64,000 bases of DNA from Emticicia sp031378345 (GTDB lineage: Bacteria > Bacteroidota > Bacteroidia > Cytophagales > Spirosomataceae), in the NCBI GenBank assembly GCA_031378345.1, contig JANNDY010000034.1:62001-126000 (forward strand), read 5' to 3'. Shown piece after piece: positions 51,454 through 59,532 of this stretch. A model generated the notes under the pieces. That model saw nothing but the letters and a program-made list of their open reading frames with translations, was not told where the DNA came from and searched no databases. A program made the translations under genes and the position numbers. The stretch's first letter is position 1, and every line of letters starts with the position of its first letter.

Positions 51454-52555
51454 TTAACTCGAAACTTTTGAGAGTTTAGAAAAAACTTTTACTTTCTTGA
51501 AAACATGAGGAGCAAGCCCCAAACAGATAAAAATAAAAGCTGTAATAAACAAAGTACCTTTGTGAGCAAAAAACTGTCCTGATGCCAAAATTCCCATCAC
51601 CAAAATAGTTGAAAGTGGCAATGAAAATGCTAAAACCAATACTGCCAAATTCATGTCAAAAGTTTTTCTTTCTTTGGCTAAGTTTTTATCATCTTCTTTC
51701 ATATTGATTGTTGAAATGTGAGCAAAGGGCCAAAAACTGCACGAACTCAACGGCACTACAACTGCCAATAAAATAAGGTTTGGTGTAGTGATATTAAAGA
51801 TTTTGATAACCAAAACACTAAAAAGCAAGGTAATTCCTGCCCTAAACAGCAAAATCGAGCTTACCAATTTGATTTTTCCTTCTTTGAATTGAACTGCCAA
51901 ACCAATATAAATTAGCACCAACGGAGTCATTAAGCTACTTGCACGATTGAATAATTCGGAAATAGCCGTTGGCAAAGATTTCATATTGATGCCAACCGAA
52001 AGGGAAATTATCGCCAAAAGCATAATGATATTAATTGGCTCTTTTACTAAACTTAGTAACAAACTTTTTACTTTTCCGTTGTCTTCGACTTCCTCAGCTT
52101 GATTGTTTTGTAGGTACATTTTCATGGCTACGAAGTACAGAAGATTCAAAGCAAAAAACTTATTTCTTACATCTCCCATGGCAGCTAAAGCCAGTGATTC
52201 ATCTCCCAAAAACTCATTAATAAATGGGAAACTCGATAAACCTGGAGCTAATGAAGGCAAAAGCATCGTTAATGTCCTTCCCACCGAACTATCTTTATCA
52301 ATGCCGAAAATAGGCAAAAAATAAGGTGCTGATAAGAACATAAAAAAATTAAACGCAAGGATAAAAATAGGGTAGATGCGTAAGGAAAAACTAATTTTAA
52401 TGCCCATCAAAGCAATAAATACCGTTGAAGGCAATGCTATTGACAAGATAATTTCTTTGACACTATTTATTTCGGTTTTTTATTTTACTTCTGAGTGCCA
52501 ATCCTAATCCAATCTATAGTAGGAGGATAAGCGTTTTTTGGACAGCCTCAACCAT
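51454..52555 (-). pseudogene. AEC-family permease, interrupted near the 5' end
   Basis: The readable 330 residues (from 52446) form an auxin-efflux-carrier-like transporter with about nine helices (ILSIALPSTVFIALMGIKIS; TMLLPSLAPGLSSFPFINEFLG). The first helix is missing from this frame. Upstream, an ATG at 52555 gives MVEAVQKTLILLL, a TAG stop at 52514-52516, then IGLGLALRSKIKN in the same frame, and an A-run where a one-base shift leads into KTEINSVKEIIL of the main frame. The three pieces join into a normal AEC N-terminus. So the gene carries one nonsense change and one frameshift in its first 40 codons. It could be a pseudogene or a sequencing error. Confidence 0.65.
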
Positions 52556-52633
52556 AGTTTTGTTGTAAAGAAGTGGATGAATATTTGTAAAACAATGAGC
52601 AAAGAAAAATTCTATATATTATGTCAAAAAGAA

Positions 52634-53506
52634 TTATGGAACTGGAACTCCAGCACTTTCTGACCAAAGAGCAAACCAATCCTGTAATTCCATCTCTATG
52701 GTCGTTGCTTTCATTAAGTTGGTAATTCTGGTATGGTCTGCTGTACCGCAAACAGGCAAAATTCCTGATGGATGTTTTAAAATCCATGCAAGAAGTATGA
52801 CGTCAACGGGAACGTTGTATTTTAACGAAAAATTTGAAGCGATTTTATTTACTCGTTGAGATTGTGCGTCATCTTTTTTGAAAACACTTCCCAATGGAGA
52901 CCAACACATGGGCGTAATATTATGTGTTTGCATGTGGTCTAAACTTCCATCGAGCATTGCGTCAAAATGAGTGACAGAAAACCTAATTTGGTTATAATTG
53001 ATTTTGGTTTTCATCTCAATTAAATCTGTTTGTAGTGGTGTAAAGTTTGAAACGCCAAAATCTATAATTTTTCCGTCTTGTTTCAATTTTTCAATCGCTT
53101 CTGCAATTTCATCTACCCTCATCAACGGACTGGGACGATGCAACAAGAGTAAATCTAAATAATCAGTTTGTAAGTTTCTCAATGATTGTTCAACCGACCA
53201 AATGATATAAGATGTGGAGTAATCGTAGTGTTTTATTGCGTTTCCTCTTTTTTCTGATTCCATTTGAATACCGCACTTAGAAATCAGTTGTATTTTGCTT
53301 CGCTCAATTTTACTTTCGTTAAAAGCCTTTCCAAAAGCCGTTTCAGTGGTATAATCTCCATAAATATCTGCATGGTCAAATGTGGTGATGTTATTTTCTA
53401 AACAACAATTCATCAATTCAATCATCTGTTTAGTATTGCAATCTTTTCCCCAAACACCCCATGTCATAGTACCAGCAATAATCTTAGAAAATGGTGTTTT
53501 ATTCAT
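52634..53506 (-). CDS. Aldo/keto reductase
   Basis: The 290-residue (beta/alpha)8 NADPH-dependent oxidoreductase is of the YdhF-like AKR branch. The catalytic tetrad is visible: Asp and Tyr in TFDHADIYGDY (about 38-48), Lys in LISKCGIQ and His in LLLLHRPSPLM. The cofactor end shows GVSNFTPLQ and a C-terminal LPVCGTADHTRI. No substrate can be assigned; family members reduce sugar-derived or small aldehydes and ketones. The broken permease is downstream on the same strand. Confidence 0.92.
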   Translation of the reverse strand: MNKTPFSKIIAGTMTWGVWGKDCNTKQMIELMNCCLENNITTFDHADIYGDYTTETAFGKAFNESKIERSKIQLISKCGIQMESEKRGNAIKHYDYSTSYIIWSVEQSLRNLQTDYLDLLLLHRPSPLMRVDEIAEAIEKLKQDGKIIDFGVSNFTPLQTDLIEMKTKINYNQIRFSVTHFDAMLDGSLDHMQTHNITPMCWSPLGSVFKKDDAQSQRVNKIASNFSLKYNVPVDVILLAWILKHPSGILPVCGTADHTRITNLMKATTIEMELQDWFALWSESAGVPVP

Positions 53507-53605
53507 GTTTTTTTATTAAAAATTATAGAAAATTTGATTTTAAGGCGGCTATTTGTTTACCACCACTGTCAAATTTATGCAAAAAATCTTTAAAATCTAT
53601 TGATT

Positions 53606-55261
53606 TCAAATCACCTTCGCATCAAAAACACCTGTCAGAATTTTACCTTCACGCTTTACTTGTAGCCAAATTCGATAATTGCCCGCCTTCGGAAAAACAT
53701 AAGGAAAAGTAACTTCTCCGCCATGATGGCCGTTAGATTCGTGCTTCATATCGCCCATCAAAAACTTATCTCGCTCGGCTTCGGTCATCGTTTGAAGTTT
53801 TGCCAACACATTATCAACACTATCTCTAAATCGTTTTGGGTTATTCAGATTTGGGCGAGCGTTGGTAGTTTCGTCAATTCTTTTCTGCATTACCTGCACA
53901 GCCGTTGATGAAAATGTGCCATTTGGATGCAAATGAATATAAACTGAAGCATCGTCTTTGATGACGGCAGCGTGTCCCATCATGCCCAAATATGTCTGCA
54001 ATTCGGCAGTTTTTCCGTCGGGAGCAAGGACCGAAAACTTCAAGTCATAGACTTTTCCTGCCATCAATTTTTGGTTAGGTTTTTCTTCCCAAACAATGCT
54101 CGAACCATCTTGCAAAGGTGTTTTTACGCCAGGCGTTCCACAAATCGTAATGCCCGCATCTTGTAAATTTGCTTTTTTATTGAGAGCATTTGTAACAACA
54201 TAAGTATCATCCGAATCGCCAGCTAATACAGGGGCAACATTTACCTTTGGCGTTTGTGGAATCTCGACCGTATCGGCAATGGTATTTTGTAAACCATGGT
54301 AACGCAATACGTCGGCAAAAATCAAATATTTTCCTGCTGGTAAGGTGGGCAGTGGTGCTTCAAAAGTAACGGTATCTTTTCGCACAGGATGCAGGTGAGC
54401 AAAGACATCCATTGTGCCTTCTTTCACCAAAAATAGGTGCATCAATTTTCCGTGGTCAGGAATAATAAAGCTCGTCAAACGTCCTTTTACAGAAGCTGAA
54501 TCTATCACCATACTCAAAACTCGTTGCCCATTTTCAAGTTTTATTTTTGATGTGGCAGTATATGGCTGATACATAAATTGCTGATAATCAGCCGATTCTG
54601 AGTTCCACCACATATTTCCACCAAATAATATTAGTCCACAAAACGAGGCTCCAATTGTAGAGCCAACCAAACGGCGTTTTTGCGTTTTTTTATCAAAAAC
54701 CTGTCCTTCTTTGAGCAAACTATCACCGGTACTTGCACCAATAATTGTGGTCATAATTCCAACTAAAAGCAAAGCCAAACCTGCCAAAATCCAACCCAAC
54801 GAGCTTGGAAGTTTGCGTTGAGCCGTAGAAAGTGCCGCAATCGGAATCAATACTTCGCCTTTGCCTCTTGCTCCTTCAATGATTACTTTTACGCTGGCCG
54901 CACCGCTTTCCATGAGCCATATTTGTCCGTCATAACTACCCGATGCCGACAAAACTCCCTCATCAGAGCGAGGAGAACCTTCATCGCCTGTGAAAAAATA
55001 AATCGGACTCATTCGTACACTTGTAATATCCTTTCCGTCAACCATTACCGAAACTTTGGCCGTTCCAGGAATCACGTCGGGTGGCTCAACATATACTTGT
55101 ACTTGGTAATTACCTGCTTTTCCTTCCTGCACAACTCCCGCACTGCCGATGTGACCCCTAACCCCTAAAGGGGAACAAAGGATAAGGAGCAGTAAAATAC
55201 TGCCTGAAACCCATGAAAATAGGAAACTACTATTTTTATGGAAAATATTTATTTTTTTCAT
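53606..55261 (-). CDS. Membrane-anchored His-rich protein, possible copper handling
   Basis: The 551-residue exported protein has an N-terminal hydrophobic segment (about 16-30), a beta domain, one transmembrane pair (about 155-215) and a C-terminal periplasmic part with two related units. The first reads GKLMHLFLVKEGTMDVFAHLHP and the second GHAAVIKDDASVYIHLHPNG. Repeated H-x-H and Met-His clusters, plus a final KHESNGHHGGEV, suggest metal, probably copper, binding. I do not recognise a named family. The N-terminal SPLGVRGHI is encoded by a CCCCTAAAGGGG palindrome. It sits behind the multi-pass gene and the two probably act together. Confidence 0.6.
   Translation of the reverse strand: MKKINIFHKNSSFLFSWVSGSILLLLILCSPLGVRGHIGSAGVVQEGKAGNYQVQVYVEPPDVIPGTAKVSVMVDGKDITSVRMSPIYFFTGDEGSPRSDEGVLSASGSYDGQIWLMESGAASVKVIIEGARGKGEVLIPIAALSTAQRKLPSSLGWILAGLALLLVGIMTTIIGASTGDSLLKEGQVFDKKTQKRRLVGSTIGASFCGLILFGGNMWWNSESADYQQFMYQPYTATSKIKLENGQRVLSMVIDSASVKGRLTSFIIPDHGKLMHLFLVKEGTMDVFAHLHPVRKDTVTFEAPLPTLPAGKYLIFADVLRYHGLQNTIADTVEIPQTPKVNVAPVLAGDSDDTYVVTNALNKKANLQDAGITICGTPGVKTPLQDGSSIVWEEKPNQKLMAGKVYDLKFSVLAPDGKTAELQTYLGMMGHAAVIKDDASVYIHLHPNGTFSSTAVQVMQKRIDETTNARPNLNNPKRFRDSVDNVLAKLQTMTEAERDKFLMGDMKHESNGHHGGEVTFPYVFPKAGNYRIWLQVKREGKILTGVFDAKVI
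55162..55173. repeat. CCCCTAAAGGGG palindrome within coding sequence
   Basis: This G/C-rich palindrome lies in the exported-protein gene near the end of the signal region. Similar sequences (CCCCTTTAAGGG-type at about 55285, CCCCAAATGAGGGG at about 56640) lie between and at the ends of the adjoining genes. Confidence 0.5.
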
Positions 55262-55325
55262 TGATTAAAATTTTGTTGTTAAAAACTCCCCTTTAAGGGA
55301 CAGTCCGATGGGTCGGTTGGGGGTG

Positions 55326-56549
55326 TTACCTCTGAATTTGTTTCATCCAATTTCCCCAAGCAAGACCAATTCTTGATGAAATGACACTGAAAAGTAAAGC
55401 TAAACCAAGTCCTTTTGTCCAAGAAAGTATGCTAATATCATTACGAGAACTAAATTTATAACGATATTCCCAATCAGCATCATTTTGAAAAGACCAAGAA
55501 TAACTTCCCCAAAACCAGTTACGTGCCAAAGGAGATTCGTGAAGAAATGTTCCAAATGGATAATTAGTAATAAAAAAAATAGCCGTAAAAGTAAGCCCTA
55601 AAATCAAAGCTAATAGCCAATCATTTTTTGCAGAAAACTTATCTCTTAACCAATCAATGGCAAAAGCAGGAATAAATAAAAGTAGCGGAAAACCCAATGT
55701 TTGATAAGTTGTAATTTTATTATGAATCGGTCCAAGCAAAGGCTCAGCAGGAAACAATCGAATAGTTGCATTGACTGCCCAATCAAAAATCAAAAAGGCA
55801 ATGCAGATATAGGTAATCCCCCATTTTTTTCCTGATGCTCGACCAGTTGCAAGTAAAATAAGAGGAAATGCAACACTTGCCACCTGATAAAACGACGGTC
55901 TGTGCATTGCCCAACGACCCAATTCTTCTGAAAGAAACGTAAAAATAGAAGTAACAAAAAAAGCCGCTGTCAGCATAAACATCCATTGAAGACGATTGGT
56001 GCGTTTGGCGTTTTCTTCGGTTGAAAGCGAAGCAATTTTATCATTTCTATTCAAAAATGCCAATGTGCCAACCATCGCACCCATCTGAACGCTTAGCAAA
56101 CCCAAAAGCAAAATAGTGTGTGGCGGAGAAAGAATCTGCACATCAAGTCCATAAGTATTGTGCCACCAATCATCAAACGGTGCAGAAGTGAGCGAAGCAA
56201 TGCCACCCCAAATACAGAAAAGTCCGCCCAAAGAACTATAAAAAATGCCCCAAAAATTGACCATTTTACCTTTTTCGAGCAACGTTCCCCAAAACGAAGT
56301 TTTTAAAACTTGATAACCTGAGAAAAATCCTGCGGCGGCAGCACCCACATAAGTAACCACGTGCGGAGCAGAAAAAAGTCCATCACGCCCGATGCTCATG
56401 TGCCAAGCGATGTCCCATAAAATACCCAAAATAACACACATCGAAGCAATGACACTTACATAGACATAGAGTGGAATATCCAGTAAGAATTTTGTTGAAG
56501 TAGAAAAATCTTTTTCTCTTGTAATTGGTTGATTAATAGTTGTTTGCAT
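55326..56549 (-). CDS. Multi-pass membrane protein with conserved His/Trp motifs
   Basis: The 407-residue protein has about ten membrane helices. Conserved-looking polar motifs lie at helix ends: ILWDIAWHMSIGRDGLFSAP (about 42-61), HVVTYVGAAAAG, and a WWHNTYGLDVQILSPPHTILL block (about 130-150). The clustered His, Trp and Asp suggest a metal or cofactor site near the periplasmic face. The family is unrecognised by me. The gene is 65 bases upstream of the His-rich exported protein on the same strand, implying a shared function. Confidence 0.6.
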   Translation of the reverse strand: MQTTINQPITREKDFSTSTKFLLDIPLYVYVSVIASMCVILGILWDIAWHMSIGRDGLFSAPHVVTYVGAAAAGFFSGYQVLKTSFWGTLLEKGKMVNFWGIFYSSLGGLFCIWGGIASLTSAPFDDWWHNTYGLDVQILSPPHTILLLGLLSVQMGAMVGTLAFLNRNDKIASLSTEENAKRTNRLQWMFMLTAAFFVTSIFTFLSEELGRWAMHRPSFYQVASVAFPLILLATGRASGKKWGITYICIAFLIFDWAVNATIRLFPAEPLLGPIHNKITTYQTLGFPLLLFIPAFAIDWLRDKFSAKNDWLLALILGLTFTAIFFITNYPFGTFLHESPLARNWFWGSYSWSFQNDADWEYRYKFSSRNDISILSWTKGLGLALLFSVISSRIGLAWGNWMKQIQR

Positions 56550-56659
56550 AGAATATTGATGATTTTTTTTGCTTTGATAGATAGATGCTAATTTTATGTT
56601 TAAAGTTGCACAAAATATTTGATTTATTAAACTTTATTCCCCAAATGAGGGGCAGGGGG

Positions 56660-57163
56660 CTAAAATAACCCCAATTGACCTTGCCTTGGCAAGCCATCTT
56701 CATGGCGAAGAAGCCATTCTTTTCGCCAAAGGTCGCCGCCGTAGCCAACCAAACTCCCGTCTGAGCCGATGACTCGGTGGCAAGGCAAAATAATTGTCAA
56801 AGGATTACAACCGTTAGCTGTTCCAACTGCCCGAATGGCTTTTTCATTGCCAATTCTTCGTGAGAATTCAAGATACGAAATCGTTTTTCCGTAAGGAATC
56901 GTTTTGAGATATTCCCACACATTTCGCTGAAAATCAGTACCTTGCGGAAGTAATGGCAAATCGAAATCTTTCAGTTTTCCTGCAAAATAAGCATCAAATT
57001 GTTCCGTACATTCTTCAATGATTGGCGAATTTTCGGACGTTTCGTCTAATTGTCGGCTTGGTTTTTTCTGAGCTTCTCGAAACAACACGTGCGTAAGATG
57101 CGTTTCGTTTGCCGATATTTCTAAAACTCCAATTGGTGAAGAATAATGTTTGGTATAAAGCAT
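56660..57163 (-). CDS. ogt: Methylated-DNA-[protein]-cysteine S-methyltransferase
   Basis: The 167-residue suicide repair protein transfers O6-alkyl groups from guanine to its own cysteine. The active site is ILPCHRVIGSDGSLVGYGG (Cys near 130), preceded by the DNA-binding helix and arginine finger in IPYGKTISYLEFSRRIGNEK and AIRAVGTANGCNPL. The N-terminal domain is the short Ogt form. The C-terminal tail (GLPRQGQLGLF) is typical. Its stop lies in a G/C-rich palindromic stretch. Confidence 0.95.
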   Translation of the reverse strand: MLYTKHYSSPIGVLEISANETHLTHVLFREAQKKPSRQLDETSENSPIIEECTEQFDAYFAGKLKDFDLPLLPQGTDFQRNVWEYLKTIPYGKTISYLEFSRRIGNEKAIRAVGTANGCNPLTIILPCHRVIGSDGSLVGYGGDLWRKEWLLRHEDGLPRQGQLGLF

Positions 57164-57256
57164 CTTTTTATAATATTTCCATTGATTTTCAAAGATACAG
57201 AAAACTACGCTTGAAAACTTTTCTGATAATCAATCAGTTATCAAATTGTAGTTTCG

Positions 57257-57264
57257 TAATTTTG
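57257..57264 (+). promoter_or_regulatory. -7 box of ubiE
   Basis: TAATTTTG matches TAnnTTTG. The leader of about 60 nt contains an 11-codon frame (57284-57319, MNDSGEQNAAR) and a GAGC...GCTC stem just before the ubiE start. Confidence 0.55.
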
Positions 57265-57331
57265 CAAACTTATTTTTAAACTTATGAACGATTCTGGAGA
57301 GCAGAACGCTGCCCGATAGCTCAAAAAATAT

Positions 57332-58057
57332 ATGGTAGTACCTTACAAAGAAAAAGATAGCAGCAAACGTGAGCAAATTGCCGAAATGTTTGACAACGTT
57401 TCGCCCAAATACGATTTTTTGAATCACTTGCTCAGTGGTGGAATTGATTTTTGGTGGAGAAAAAAAGCGATTTCGATGCTCCGTGCCGAAAAACCACAAT
57501 TGATTTTGGACATTGCAACTGGCACAGGCGACTTGGCAGTGGAGGCTGTGAAGCAATTAAATCCAGAAAAAGTAATTGGCGTTGATATTTCGGAAGGGAT
57601 GCTTTCGTTTGGTCGTGAGAAAATGAAAAAACTCGGTTTGGAGAAAAAAATTGAACTACAAATGGGCGATTCGGAGAAATTGTTGTTCGATAACAATACT
57701 TTCGATGCCGTTATCGTTTCTTTTGGAGTGCGTAACTTTGAAAATTTGGAAAAAGGACTGACCGATATGTGTCGAGTAACCAAATCAGGTGGTACTTGCA
57801 TGGTCATGGAATTTTCAAAACCTAAAACGCCTATTATCAAGCAATTATATTGGTTTTATAATGCCACCATCGTTCCTTTGGTTGGTAAATTAGTTTCAAA
57901 CGATAGCTCGGCTTACAGTTATTTACCAGAGTCAGTAATGGCTTTTCCAGAAGGAAACGATTTCTTGGCAATCTTTGAAAAAGCTGGTTTTCGTCAAACA
58001 AAATGTATTCCTTTAACTTTTGGCGTTTGTTCAATTTATATTGGCAAAAAACCATAA
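57332..58057 (+). CDS. ubiE: Demethylmenaquinone methyltransferase (UbiE/MenG)
   Basis: The 241-residue SAM enzyme performs the last C-methylation in menaquinone synthesis, which is the expected respiratory quinone here. Signatures are YDFLNHLLSGGIDFWWRKKA (about 29-48), the SAM motif LDIATGTGDLAVEA (about 60-73), VIGVDISEGML, and the family's IVSFGVRNFENLEKGL. The C-terminal FLAIFEKAGFRQTKCIPLTF is normal. The gene leads a short run with porT and yidD on the same strand; ubiE-porT adjacency is known in several Bacteroidota. Confidence 0.96.
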   Translation: MVVPYKEKDSSKREQIAEMFDNVSPKYDFLNHLLSGGIDFWWRKKAISMLRAEKPQLILDIATGTGDLAVEAVKQLNPEKVIGVDISEGMLSFGREKMKKLGLEKKIELQMGDSEKLLFDNNTFDAVIVSFGVRNFENLEKGLTDMCRVTKSGGTCMVMEFSKPKTPIIKQLYWFYNATIVPLVGKLVSNDSSAYSYLPESVMAFPEGNDFLAIFEKAGFRQTKCIPLTFGVCSIYIGKKP

Positions 58058-58060
58058 AGT

Positions 58061-58108
58061 GTCGCATCGGCGAACCGTCGCATCGGCGAACCGTCGCATC
58101 GGCAAACC
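58061..58108 (+). repeat. Three tandem copies of a 16-bp GC-rich unit
   Basis: GTCGCATCGGCGAACC is repeated at 58061, 58077 and 58093; the third copy has one change (GGCAAACC). It lies between ubiE and porT and is far richer in GC than its surroundings. Confidence 0.85.
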
Positions 58109-58134
58109 GTTGATTATCAGTTATTTATGTATCT

Positions 58135-58869
58135 ATGAAAAACGTCCCCTTTGTTAATGTTTGCTTCAAAACATTTATTCTTTTGATGCTTACCCAAAGT
58201 GTTTTTGCTCAAAATACTCGTCGGCATTTTCAAGCTGATTATGATGCCAAAGCCATGAGGTTTGGTTATTTTTTGGGTCTTACAAACACGTATTTCAACG
58301 CAAAATTCAATAATTATTTTGTTAATAAAGATAATTATTACGCCATTACTTCTCCGCCAACCTATGGCTTGAAAATGGGTGGTTTAGTCAATTTTCGTTT
58401 GAATGATTATTTCGATTTTCGGGTTTTGCCAACAGTCGCTATTTATGGGCGAAAATTAGAATATCGTTATATCAATACAGAGCTTCCAGCTGACGACAAA
58501 AACAAGTTTGGACAAAAAGAAGAATTGCGAGAAACAGCATGGTTTGAAGTTCCTGTCATGTTTAAATATAAATCTGAACGACGTGGAAATGTACGAATGT
58601 ATATTTTTGGGGGAATGAGATATGGCATAGAAACGAATGCAGTAAATAGAAAGAAAAAACAACAATTTGCAACCAAATCCAGCGATTTTAGTATCGAATA
58701 TGGCACAGGAATTGAGGTTTTTAGAGAATATTTTAAATTTGCCCCTGAGTTGCATTTTTCTCATGGAATCAAAAACTTAGTTGACCCTGTTAATTCTCGT
58801 GGCACAGCCATTCAAGGTATTGATAGATTGACTACCCATACTGTTACGCTATTTTTATTGTTTGAATAA
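58135..58869 (+). CDS. porT: PorT-family outer-membrane beta-barrel protein (T9SS)
   Basis: The 244-residue product has a signal peptide (to SVFAQ) and an eight-strand-like barrel. Features matching PorT are the N-terminal DAKAMRFGYFLGLTNTYFNA, YGLKMGGLVNFRLNDYFDFR, LRETAWFEVPVMFKYKSERR and the terminal strand THTVTLFLLFE. PorT is needed for type IX secretion and gliding in Bacteroidota, and the two T9SS substrates in this window fit. The position after ubiE supports the call. Confidence 0.85.
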   Translation: MKNVPFVNVCFKTFILLMLTQSVFAQNTRRHFQADYDAKAMRFGYFLGLTNTYFNAKFNNYFVNKDNYYAITSPPTYGLKMGGLVNFRLNDYFDFRVLPTVAIYGRKLEYRYINTELPADDKNKFGQKEELRETAWFEVPVMFKYKSERRGNVRMYIFGGMRYGIETNAVNRKKKQQFATKSSDFSIEYGTGIEVFREYFKFAPELHFSHGIKNLVDPVNSRGTAIQGIDRLTTHTVTLFLLFE

Positions 58870-58876
58870 ATTGGAT

Positions 58877-58996
58877 TTGAGAAGTAAGATACTGGATACG
58901 AGACGTGAGATACGAGATTTTTTTTATAAATCTCACTTGTCGTATCTCAAATCCTATTTCTCATATCTCAATCTTGTCTCTCAAATCTCGCTTCTC
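58877..58996. repeat. GATACGAGA/TCTCGTATC phrase-repeat inverted pair
   Basis: The left half contains AAGATACTGGATACGAGACG and further GAGATACGAGA phrases. The right half has the complementary CTCACTTGTCGTATCTCAAA-type phrases repeated several times. It fills the porT-yidD gap and forms a spurious extension of yidD. The same phrases occur inside rnr and at 10.26 kb. Confidence 0.7.
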
Positions 58997-58999
58997 AAA

Positions 59000-59212
59000 A
59001 TGAAATACATCGCTATTTTTCTCATTCGATTGTACCAAGCTGGTATTTCGCCTTGGTTTCCTCCTTCGTGTCGTTATACGCCTACTTGTTCACAATATTC
59101 GGTTGAGGCTTTTCAGAAATATGGTTTTTTTAAAGGTTTTTGGCTAACAGCCAAACGCATTTCTCGTTGCCATCCTTGGAGTCATACACATGGCTACGAC
59201 CCTGTGCCTTGA
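59000..59212 (+). CDS. yidD: Membrane protein insertion efficiency factor YidD
   Basis: The 70-residue protein has the full YidD signature: LIRLYQAGISPWFPPSCRYT, then PTCSQYSVEAFQKYGFFKG and RISRCHPWSHTHGYDPVP, with the conserved cysteines. It assists YidC-dependent insertion, probably at the inner membrane face. The ATG at 59000 follows a phrase repeat, so upstream in-frame codons are not used. In many bacteria yidD is near rnpA and yidC, which are absent here. Confidence 0.93.
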   Translation: MKYIAIFLIRLYQAGISPWFPPSCRYTPTCSQYSVEAFQKYGFFKGFWLTAKRISRCHPWSHTHGYDPVP

Positions 59213-59532
59213 ATTACCTTTAGCTATAAGAATCTTTGGTTTTTATAGCTCATTATTAGTTCTTCATACTCATCATACCAACTCCTTTTTCTCGGCGATA
59301 TTGTTTTTTTCTGCAATTTTTATGTTTCCAAATAACATTTGTAGCTATTTACGAAATCAGATTTTACTTGATGAATTTGCCCTAATCTAAATAAAAGCAT
59401 AAAAGTCCCAGAGAAGGGCGTTCATGGTATCCCCAAATATATTAATTCCGGAGGAAAGGCACAAATAAATGCACTATTCCTATGGAATTTCATTTGACAA
59501 CAAGATAAATTTCAAATATTTCAAACAAATTC
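59213..59532. other. Intergenic region with weak hairpin pair
   Basis: No gene is supported. AATTCCGGAGGAA (about 59442-59454) and ATTCCTATGGAAT are short palindromes about 40 bases apart. The layout resembles the two-hairpin units beside TnpA at 25 kb, so this may be a decayed relative. Confidence 0.35.

Noticed and set aside
58862..58999. Upstream extension of yidD
   Set aside because: The extra residues are encoded by GATACGAGA/TCTCGTATC phrase repeats; YidD proteins start at MKYIAIFLIRLYQ.
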